From UM-FILTER-39-64 sp964367055 (GTDB taxonomy: Bacteria; Patescibacteriota; Minisyncoccia; UBA6257; UBA9933), in NCBI GenBank assembly GCA_964367055.1, contig CAYIWD010000023.1, forward strand, positions 1 through 9,576: a stretch of 9,576 nt of DNA, given 5' to 3'. Position 1 is the first letter of the stretch. Each line of letters begins with the position of its first letter. This document shows, piece after piece, positions 5,676-9,576 of the stretch. The position numbers and the translations under genes are program-made. Below the pieces are notes generated by a model. The model searched no databases, was not told the DNA's origin, and saw only the letters and a program-made list of their open reading frames with translations.

Positions 5676-6044
5676 TCACGAAAGAAGAATTGGAAAAAGG
5701 TTGTTGATTATTTCATGCACTTTTGTACACATGATGGTCTTGTCAAGAAAGCCATCAGCCCCGGCTGCTCTGGCCACCTGTTCCATCATTGACGATGGAA
5801 GAGAACTCATCAAAACTGCTTTTACCCGGGAATTGGATAACTTAATTTTTCTGATGAGTTCTACGCCGAGCATCCCTGGCATCTGATGGTCGGTGATGAC
5901 CAGATCAAAATTGTCCGTGAAAAAAATTTTCAGACCATCCATCCCAGACGACGCAGTTTTTACCCTGTGCTTTCTCAAAACCTCTCCCAGAATAAACCTT
6001 ATGTTCTCGGCGTCATCAACTACTAAAATTCTTAACTGCTTCAT
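5676..6044 (-). CDS. Single-domain response regulator (REC only), 122 aa
   Basis: The whole protein is one receiver domain of a two-component or phosphorelay system. It shows the acidic pair D10-D11, the phospho-acceptor D52 in ITDHQMPGM, the conserved hydroxyl residue S80 in VLMSS, the aromatic switch residue F99 and lysine K102. The proline that normally follows this lysine is replaced by threonine (LDKTI). There is no output domain, so it must act by protein contact (as CheY or Spo0F do), not by binding DNA. No histidine kinase is encoded in the window, so it is an orphan here. It is monocistronic, with its own promoter, a strong SD (AAAGGAGGGG, 8 nt spacing) and a strong terminator. Its codons look more GC-rich than those of neighbouring operons. 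Confidence 0.95.
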   Translation of the reverse strand: MKQLRILVVDDAENIRFILGEVLRKHRVKTASSGMDGLKIFFTDNFDLVITDHQMPGMLGVELIRKIKLSNSRVKAVLMSSLPSSMMEQVARAAGADGFLDKTIMCTKVHEIINNLFPILLS

Positions 6045-6050
6045 CTTTCT

Positions 6051-6060
6051 CCCCTCCTTT
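6051..6060 (-). promoter_or_regulatory. Strong Shine-Dalgarno of the response-regulator gene
   Basis: AAAGGAGGGG on the minus strand, with 8 nt between GGAGG and the ATG at 6044, confirms the start. Confidence 0.88.
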
Positions 6061-6092
6061 CCTTATTAGAATTGAAATTTACTGCTGATTTA

Positions 6093-6120
6093 ATATTAGC
6101 AGATTTACTAAAAATAGCAA
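6093..6120 (-). promoter_or_regulatory. Promoter of the response-regulator gene
   Basis: TTGCTA (6120-6115) and TAATAT (6098-6093) are separated by 16 nt, with TGC before the -10 forming an extended type. The predicted leader is about 40 nt. An imperfect palindrome with arms CTGCT/AGCAG (6082-6086, 6098-6102) spans the start region and could be an operator. Confidence 0.5.
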
Positions 6121-6135
6121 TAAGAAGTTTTTGCT
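6110..6135 (-). terminator. Weak candidate terminator of the trx-sod-rmuC operon
   Basis: AGCAA (6135-6131) can pair with TTGCT (6120-6116) around a 10-nt loop on the minus strand, followed by ATTTTT. The stem is only 5 bp and overlaps the next promoter's -35. It is the only candidate just after rmuC. Confidence 0.3.
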
Positions 6136-6137
6136 GA

Positions 6138-7208
6138 TTAAAATAAACTTTCCGCTTCTTCTTCTAAATCCTCTTTTGGTTTTTCAAGAGTTATTGGTTC
6201 AATGCCAGCGGTTTTGCCTGAAATTCTTAAAACATCCTTATCTATTTTACCAAGCTCTTTATACGCCTTGCCGTACATACCCACTGTGGTTCCCAAATGA
6301 GTCCCCAGTTTTTTCATATATTCGTCAATTGCCAAAAGATGCTTAGTCAAATCACCTACTCTTTTAGCAATTTGCTTGGCTGATTCTTCAATTTTTAAAG
6401 CTTTTAATCCTTGAAGAACAGTTTGAATATAGGCCAGAAAAGTCGTAGGAGACACAATCATCACTTTTTTCTCGCCAGCCGCGTATTGAATCAAATCTCT
6501 TGTATTGGATTTAATCGCGCCAATTTTATTAATTAATAAATCATAATAAACCGCTTCTGAAGGAATAAACATAAAAGCAAAATCCATCGTGCCTTCGCCG
6601 GGTTTAATATACTTGGAGGTTTCATCAATGCGGCTTTTTAAATCATCCCTAAAAGCGGATTCTAATCTTTGACGTTCAACTTCATCTTTGGTTTCCAGCA
6701 AGCGATTATAATTTTCCAGAGAAAATTTTGAATCAACCGGTATGATTTTATCTTTCTGGACAAAAATCACGGCATCCACTATAGTGCCGTCTTTGAATTC
6801 ATATTGCATCTGAAACTGGTCTGGCGCGAAAACATTTTCCAAAACAGTTTTCAGAAAATATTCGCCTAAGACGCCGCGCTGTTTGGGATTTTTTAAAATG
6901 TCCTGTAAATTTTCAAGTTGTTTGGCAACGTCAACCACTTGTTTCTGGCCTTCGCCGACTTTGGTTAGTTCGGTTGTAATTTCTTTGATCAGCCGCGAAC
7001 TCTCGCCAAATTGGCGTTGAAGCACTTGTGTTGATTGGCCCAATTTAACATCTAATGTCCGATTAAGTTCGTTAATTTGATTTTGAAGCATTAAAAGCGA
7101 TTGCTCATCTGATTTTTGTGGCTGTAAGCGATTTTTCAAAAACCAAAAAATAAATACCGCCCCAACTGACAAAATAATTAAAATAATAACCAGAAGAATT
7201 ATTTCCAT
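6138..7208 (-). CDS. rmuC: RmuC family protein, predicted DNA-recombination nuclease
   Basis: RmuC proteins limit inversion and rearrangement at short repeats, and their core is related to the PD-(D/E)XK nuclease fold. This 356-aa copy has an N-terminal membrane anchor (about 3-24), then a coiled coil (about 35-105, rich in Q/E/K/L). The core starts with RGVLGEYFLKTVLENV (111-126) and includes the predicted metal-binding residues D145 (TIVDAVIF) and D159-S-K161 (IPVDSKF). The later family blocks FMFIPSEAVYYDLL (212-225) and VMIVSPTTFLAYIQTV (249-264) are clear. It ends with an acidic tail. The ATG lies 2 nt after the stop of the YdjM-like gene, with no SD, so it is translated as part of the four-gene operon. 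The length is on the short side for the family. Confidence 0.94.
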   Translation of the reverse strand: MEIILLVIILIILSVGAVFIFWFLKNRLQPQKSDEQSLLMLQNQINELNRTLDVKLGQSTQVLQRQFGESSRLIKEITTELTKVGEGQKQVVDVAKQLENLQDILKNPKQRGVLGEYFLKTVLENVFAPDQFQMQYEFKDGTIVDAVIFVQKDKIIPVDSKFSLENYNRLLETKDEVERQRLESAFRDDLKSRIDETSKYIKPGEGTMDFAFMFIPSEAVYYDLLINKIGAIKSNTRDLIQYAAGEKKVMIVSPTTFLAYIQTVLQGLKALKIEESAKQIAKRVGDLTKHLLAIDEYMKKLGTHLGTTVGMYGKAYKELGKIDKDVLRISGKTAGIEPITLEKPKEDLEEEAESLF

Positions 7209-7210
7209 TC

Positions 7211-7774
7211 TTATATTCTATCTCTTTTTTTCTTTTTTATAAACAGAATCAAATAAACTAAAAATATCGCGGCGTAATTGGCGATTAGAAACCACGGCGT
7301 GGCCCAGGAAAAGCCGTTGAATTTTATGCTGGAAACTGGCCATAAAAACGGGGTGGGATAAAATTGATATGAATGAGTCGGAATATCAATAATAATATGG
7401 AGAAGCCAGCCGCTAAGTTCCCAAACTGGTCGTTTAAAAATTATAAAAACAACCGCGAAAATAAGTAAAAATATAACAAAACTGTGGCTGAAATTATAGA
7501 GAAAATTTGCCAGCTGAAAAACCCACGGCAAATGATTTGAAGCTGCCGGCTCCATACTCTCTGGCCTAGGCAAATCAGATAATTTAAAATTTCCGAATGC
7601 CAAGCTCCAAAATAGCCAAATAAAAGGAATCGCAAATGAAAAAATATCAGGAAAAATTCCCCACCAAACTAACCATTTAAGTTTTAGCGGCTTCTTTAAC
7701 TTTGGCTTTAAAATAAAATCATTTAATCCTTTACCGACCGCGCCCGCCCAAAGTCCGTGAGAAAAAATATCCAT
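7211..7774 (-). CDS. YdjM-like membrane-bound predicted metal-dependent hydrolase
   Basis: The 187-aa protein has about four membrane segments (about 34-60, 92-113, 118-132 and 160-179) and a conserved-looking set of His/Asp residues. H6 is in the MDIFSHGLW start, D43 in GIFPDIF, H97 in YNFSHSF, and H126, D130 and H134 in HIIIDIPTHS. The last motif is the one I associate with the YdjM/DUF457 family of inner-membrane proteins, annotated as metal-dependent hydrolases and in enterobacteria LexA-regulated. The substrate is unknown. It sits between sod (28 nt) and rmuC (2 nt) and has no SD. The tail is very basic (KKKKRDR), consistent with a cytosolic C-terminus. The family call is by motif, not by search. 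Confidence 0.8.
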   Translation of the reverse strand: MDIFSHGLWAGAVGKGLNDFILKPKLKKPLKLKWLVWWGIFPDIFSFAIPFIWLFWSLAFGNFKLSDLPRPESMEPAASNHLPWVFQLANFLYNFSHSFVIFLLIFAVVFIIFKRPVWELSGWLLHIIIDIPTHSYQFYPTPFLWPVSSIKFNGFSWATPWFLIANYAAIFLVYLILFIKKKKRDRI

Positions 7775-7784
7775 TTTACAAATA

Positions 7785-7805
7785 TAACGACTTACGATGT
7801 CGTTA
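7785..7805 (-). other. Hairpin between sod and the YdjM-like gene
   Basis: TAACGAC/GTCGTTA form a perfect 7-bp stem with a 7-nt loop. On the minus strand it begins with the sod TAA stop and ends 10 nt before the next ATG. The following TATTTGT is too weak a T-tract for a terminator, so an mRNA-processing or translation-coupling element, or chance, is more likely. Confidence 0.5.
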
Positions 7806-8375
7806 GATAGAATTAAATCTTTCTATTACCGCCGACCAATTGATAAGCTTAAAAAATACTTCAATATAATCGGCTTTTTTTAATCCGTAATCAAGCATAT
7901 AAGCATGTTCAAAAACATCCATTACTAAAAGCGGAGTGGCGCCAGACAAATGGCCGACATCGTGTTCGTTAATCCAAATATTGAATAACTCATCCGATTG
8001 CTTGTCGTAATAAAAAACAATCCAGCCAATACCCCTCATAGCGCCAAGCAATATAAAATTTTTCTGCCACTTTTCAAAACTGCCGTAAATTTTTTCTATT
8101 TTTGCTTTCAATTCGCCATCCGCAAGACTTTTATTTTCCTTAGTCAAATTTCCGAAATAAAGCTCGTGCAAACGCATACCGTTCCACTCCCAGCCAAGAC
8201 GCCTTTGAAGTTCAGAATATTCTGGCGTACTTGCTTCTTTGTTATCTAATAAATCAACCAAATTATTCGTATTAATGACATAGCCCTGGTATAAAGTAAA
8301 ATGATTTTTTAGTATTTGTTCGCTTAATCCATTAATCCCTATTAAATTTTCGTAATTTTTTGGTTCGTAAGGCAT
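7803..8375 (-). CDS. Fe/Mn superoxide dismutase with archaeal-type active-site histidine
   Basis: This enzyme converts superoxide to oxygen and peroxide. The 190 aa are normal length. Metal ligands by alignment to the family are H25, H70 (MRLHELYF), D153 and H157 (VMDVFEHAYMLDY), with the gateway tyrosine Y32. In place of the second-shell Gln of MnSOD, the residue 15 before the Asp ligand is H138 (NEHDVGHL), as in archaeal enzymes. The usual HH pair between the first ligand and Y32 is missing: the segment HFTLYQGYV is one residue shorter than HYGKHHQTYV. The usual Trp in DVWEHAY is Phe (F155). There is no signal peptide, so it is cytosolic. It starts 3 nt after the thioredoxin-like gene, with no SD. 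Whether it uses Fe, Mn or both cannot be told from sequence. Confidence 0.95.
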   Translation of the reverse strand: MPYEPKNYENLIGINGLSEQILKNHFTLYQGYVINTNNLVDLLDNKEASTPEYSELQRRLGWEWNGMRLHELYFGNLTKENKSLADGELKAKIEKIYGSFEKWQKNFILLGAMRGIGWIVFYYDKQSDELFNIWINEHDVGHLSGATPLLVMDVFEHAYMLDYGLKKADYIEVFFKLINWSAVIERFNSI

Positions 8376-8378
8376 ATT

Positions 8379-8756
8379 TTATTGATTTACGCTTGGTAAC
8401 AAACAGCCACTTTCTGTTGAAAGTTTGTCTAGAGTTTGATAGCCGACTAAGCGCTTGCCACCTGAAGAAATCCAAGTCGGGGTAGCCTCTATATTAACAG
8501 CCACGCATCGCTGCGGGTCCTTAATGCAATTAGCATAATTTATAAACTGCCAAGCGCTTTTAAAATCAGCTTCTTGTTTTTGACACCACTCGCAAGAATC
8601 AGTACCATACATTATTAATCCTTTTTCAGTCAAACATTTGGCAAAAGTGATTAAAGCCGGGCTGGCTTGAGTATTTTTAGTTCCTTGCCAAATTAAAAAC
8701 CCAATGAGGCCACAAACTAAAACAATAAAAATAATTATAGAAATTTTATTGCGCAT
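8379..8756 (-). CDS. Membrane-anchored thioredoxin-like protein of the VKOR-associated type
   Basis: The 125-aa protein has an N-terminal signal anchor (about 5-24) and an extracytoplasmic thioredoxin-like domain. The active site is C55-E-W-C58, followed by QKQ. The cis-proline is P93 in ATPTW, and the region GGKRLVGYQTLDKL resembles the end of the Trx domain. The block order, FAKCL..KGLIMYG..CxxC..Q....C77......C84...I.ATPTW..GG...G.Q.L..L, resembles the Trx domain usually fused to or encoded beside VKOR (vitamin K epoxide reductase-like) enzymes, which re-oxidise it. Extra cysteines at 41, 77, 84 and 118 could form a second redox pair. No VKOR gene is in the window. It is the first gene of the trx-sod-ydjM-rmuC operon. 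It likely forms disulfides in exported proteins. Confidence 0.9.
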   Translation of the reverse strand: MRNKISIIIFIVLVCGLIGFLIWQGTKNTQASPALITFAKCLTEKGLIMYGTDSCEWCQKQEADFKSAWQFINYANCIKDPQRCVAVNIEATPTWISSGGKRLVGYQTLDKLSTESGCLLPSVNQ

Positions 8757-8765
8757 ATTTTCTTT

Positions 8766-8782
8766 ATTATATTATTATATCA
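8766..8782 (-). promoter_or_regulatory. Promoter of the trx-sod operon
   Basis: TGATATAAT (8782-8774) is a perfect extended -10, and a second TATAAT follows at 8771-8766. The first predicts a leader of about 10 nt and the second a nearly leaderless mRNA (9 nt between the -10 and the ATG). No SD or good -35 is seen. Confidence 0.5.
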
Positions 8783-8853
8783 AATTTTATTAATAAATCA
8801 TTACTTTAGCAAGAGTCTATGGAAATTTATGTAATTACCGTGCGGCTGACTAG

Positions 8854-8875
8854 GTGCTATGCTATAGCATAGCAC
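8854..8875. repeat. Perfect 22-bp palindrome (P1), CTATAG centre
   Basis: Arms GTGCTATGCTA and TAGCATAGCAC meet with no spacer between 8864 and 8865. It shares its 10-bp core TGCTATAGCA and the following CACTATGAC with the second palindrome 85 bp downstream. Confidence 0.9.
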
Positions 8876-8890
8876 TATGACGTGTCATAG
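8875..8890. repeat. Hyphenated palindrome next to P1
   Basis: CTATGAC and GTCATAG are perfect 7-bp arms around GT. It shares one base with the end of P1, so the two inverted repeats are fused back to back. Confidence 0.8.
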
Positions 8891-8936
8891 TAATCAAATT
8901 ATGAAAATGTAAATAAAATAAAACAGCTATCTAGTT

Positions 8937-8962
8937 TAGTGTTGTGCTATAGCACAACACTA
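8937..8962. repeat. Perfect 26-bp palindrome (P2), CTATAG centre
   Basis: Arms TAGTGTTGTGCTA and TAGCACAACACTA meet between 8949 and 8950. The centre is exactly 85 bp from that of P1, about eight helical turns. Upstream, both copies have a CTAG within about ten bases (8850-8853 and 8931-8934); downstream, both continue TATGAC. Confidence 0.9.
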
Positions 8963-8971
8963 TGACACGCG

Positions 8972-8999
8972 TATCAATAATTTAATATCAATAATTTAA
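8972..8999. repeat. AT-rich 14-bp tandem duplication
   Basis: TATCAATAATTTAA occurs twice head to tail without mismatch (8972-8985 and 8986-8999), just after P2. The unit is twice seven bases long, like the period of the groEL-flanking repeats. It would melt easily. Confidence 0.9.
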
Positions 9000-9013
9000 A
9001 TTTATTTTATGGC

Positions 9014-9031
9014 GGTATACTTAAGTATACC
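9014..9031. repeat. Perfect 18-bp palindrome (P3)
   Basis: GGTATACTTAAGTATACC is a perfect, unspaced palindrome, unrelated in sequence to P1 and P2, and lies 15 bp after the tandem duplication. Function unknown; a dimeric protein site or cruciform is possible. Confidence 0.85.
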
Positions 9032-9101
9032 AGCGGCGCAATTTCTGATTTATTCGTGGATTCGGATGTATTTGTAATTTTGGATCGCTTATCAAAAAAT
9101 A

Positions 9102-9125
9102 AATCCTTCGACACGGCTCAGGATT
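9102..9125. repeat. REP-like intergenic element
   Basis: AATCCT (9102-9107) and AGGATT (9120-9125) flank TCGACACGGCTC. The core CCTTCGACACGGCTCAGG resembles a widespread intergenic element type in bacterial genomes (CCTTCGAC-nnn-GCTCAGG). This recognition is from memory and only one copy is in the window. Confidence 0.5.
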
Positions 9126-9126
9126 A

Positions 9127-9144
9127 TTTTCCCTTTTGGGAAAA
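9127..9144. other. Short tetraloop hairpin downstream of the terminator
   Basis: TTTTCCC and GGGAAAA pair around a TTTT loop (7 bp). On the minus strand it follows the terminator's T-tract directly. It may be a back-up stop or chance. Confidence 0.4.
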
Positions 9145-9179
9145 ATAAAAAAGGCAGGAAGAGTGAAAATTTTCCTGCC
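9141..9179 (-). terminator. Intrinsic terminator of the small upstream unit
   Basis: On the minus strand GGCAGGAA (9179-9172) pairs with TTCCTGCC (9160-9153) around an 11-nt loop and is followed by TTTTTTATTTTT. Such a clear terminator requires a transcript from the right, which supports a gene or RNA between 9180 and about 9400. Confidence 0.88.
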
Positions 9180-9229
9180 CGTGGTTTTAGAGGGTTTGTC
9201 GCGAATGAACATACAGAGCTCTCCGGAAA

Positions 9230-9343
9230 CTACCATACTATGCGGGGCGTTATGCCCTGCATCCTGATACTAACATAAATTAGTCCTCCCGCCACCACAA
9301 GAGTGACAAGAAGAAAAATCAAACCTCTTTTTCTTTCTGTCAA
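9230..9343 (-). CDS. Candidate 37-aa single-pass membrane peptide (possibly frameshifted 5' end)
   Basis: An open frame from a TTG at 9343 to TAG at 9230 encodes 37 residues: a basic start (TERKRG), a hydrophobic span LIFLLVTLVVAGGLIYVSI (8-26), and a short polar tail ending RIVW. It has the look of a real small membrane protein and is followed about 50 nt later by a strong terminator. The TTG start has no SD. Just upstream, an ATG at 9362 preceded by AGGTAGGT would read the same protein with an MSKTAL start, were it not for one extra base near 9356 that creates ATG-AGC-TAA. So the gene may be intact with TTG, or a one-base frameshift may be present. No homologue is recognised. The peptide could be coincidental. 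Confidence 0.4.
   Translation of the reverse strand: MTERKRGLIFLLVTLVVAGGLIYVSIRMQGITPRIVW
9240..9262 (+). other. Hairpin inside the small membrane ORF
   Basis: ATGCGGGGC (9240-9248) and GCCCTGCAT (9254-9262) pair around GTTAT. On the plus strand all 9 pairs form with one G-U; on the minus strand there is an A-C mismatch. This asymmetry hints at an antisense structure but may be chance. Confidence 0.4.
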
Positions 9344-9457
9344 TAGAGCGGTTTTAGCTCATTTTACCTACCTAATTTACCCAAACCAGCCTAATAAAAG
9401 CAGAAAATCTTTTTGGAAAACAGAGAATTTTCTTTTATCCGAAACCTGCGCAGGCGA

Positions 9458-9491
9458 GCCCCGTAAACTCAACTGAGTTGAGTTACGGGGC
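9458..9491. repeat. Long hairpin at the start of the GC-rich edge
   Basis: A 16-nt arm (9458-9473, GCCCCGTAAACTCAAC) pairs with a 15-nt arm (9477-9491, GTTGAGTTACGGGGC) around TGA, with one bulged A. GCGAGC-type sequence lies on both sides. A perfect 10-bp palindrome CCTGCGCAGG (9445-9454) stands just before it. No T-tract follows on the minus strand. From 9344 to 9457 I see nothing else beyond a possible leader of the small ORF. Confidence 0.8.
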
Positions 9492-9576
9492 GAGCGGGCA
9501 TGGTTCGAGCGAACGATAGTGAGCGAGAGAGCGAGCCGAGGAACAAGCGAGCGAGCACGCTGGGCGAGCGAAGCGG
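9492..9576. repeat. Degenerate GCGAGC/GAGCGA repeat, GC-rich
   Basis: The last about 85 bp consist largely of overlapping GCGAG, GAGCGA and GCGAAC variants, including an inverted GTTCG-AG-CGAAC at 9503-9514. Base composition differs sharply from the AT-rich rest of the window. No ORF or RNA is recognised. It runs to the window edge, so its extent is unknown. Confidence 0.75.

Larger units (their letters stand above)
8783..9140. other. Gene-free spacer with a cluster of palindromes
   Basis: No credible ORF lies on either strand here. The left end is the trx promoter and the right end is the terminator of the small upstream unit, so most of this about 350-nt stretch is probably not part of any mRNA. 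It is mostly AT-rich and holds the palindromes, tandem duplication and REP-like element listed separately. For such compact neighbours a spacer this long is unusual. Confidence 0.7.

Noticed and set aside
7441..7635. 64-aa minus-strand ORF inside the YdjM-like gene
   Set aside because: Alternative frame within a gene with clear family motifs; no start signal.
8854..8962. CRISPR array reading of the repeated CTATAG palindromes
   Set aside because: Only two copies with differing arms, no regular spacers and no cas genes.
8783..9140. Chromosomal or plasmid replication origin
   Set aside because: There is no dnaA or rep gene and no good cluster of TTATCCACA-like boxes; only 7-of-9 matches near 9089 and 9436. 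Kept as an open idea in the palindrome finding, not as a feature.
9021..9236. 71-aa ORF on the minus strand starting MVVSGELC
   Set aside because: It runs straight through the strong terminator (9141-9179), the tetraloop hairpin and the REP-like element, and its sequence shows no domain. It overlaps the end of the better 37-aa membrane frame.

Overview
The window looks like a piece of a streamlined, AT-rich bacterial chromosome, most likely Patescibacteria/CPR and probably a Parcubacteria-like lineage. That assignment is inference. It rests on very short intergenic gaps, several start codons with no Shine-Dalgarno (SD) sequence and some apparently leaderless, a DUF5674-type protein, a stand-alone VKOR-type thioredoxin domain, a Fe/Mn superoxide dismutase with an archaeal-like second-sphere histidine, and many small membrane proteins. 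TGA is used as a stop, so the recoded TGA=Gly of some CPR lineages does not apply. Every gene I can support lies on the minus strand, so transcription runs from high to low coordinates.

Layout in transcription order. (1) 9576-9344: GC-rich right edge with a degenerate GCGAGC-type repeat and a long hairpin. (2) 9343-9141: a candidate 37-aa single-pass membrane peptide followed by a good terminator. (3) 9140-8783: gene-free spacer holding three perfect palindromes, a hyphenated palindrome, a 14-bp tandem duplication and a REP-like element. (4) 8782-6138: tight operon of a membrane-anchored VKOR-type thioredoxin, superoxide dismutase, YdjM-like membrane hydrolase and RmuC. (5) 6120-5605: orphan single-domain response regulator with its own promoter, strong SD and terminator. 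(6) 5590-3433: groES-groEL with a near-consensus promoter, an 18-bp palindrome instead of CIRCE, heptanucleotide repeats on both sides of groEL, and a symmetric terminator. (7) 3435-2698: two small membrane proteins, both with very strong SD sequences, and a terminator. (8) 2689-2101: DUF5674 protein plus a 90-aa partner. (9) 2092-181: lemA, htpX and a 128-aa unknown. (10) 139-53: tRNA-Ser(GGA).

Functionally the region is mostly stress and envelope housekeeping: cytosolic folding (GroESL), membrane protein quality control (LemA/HtpX), extracytoplasmic thiol oxidation and superoxide removal (Trx/SOD), and genome maintenance (RmuC). Two translation-initiation styles are visible. The AT-rich housekeeping operons lack SD sequences. 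The response regulator and the two-gene membrane operon have near-perfect SDs and well-formed terminators.

The least explained parts are the palindrome cluster (8854-9031), the heptamer repeats around groEL, and the small-protein units. I see no mobile element, CRISPR array or obvious defence system.
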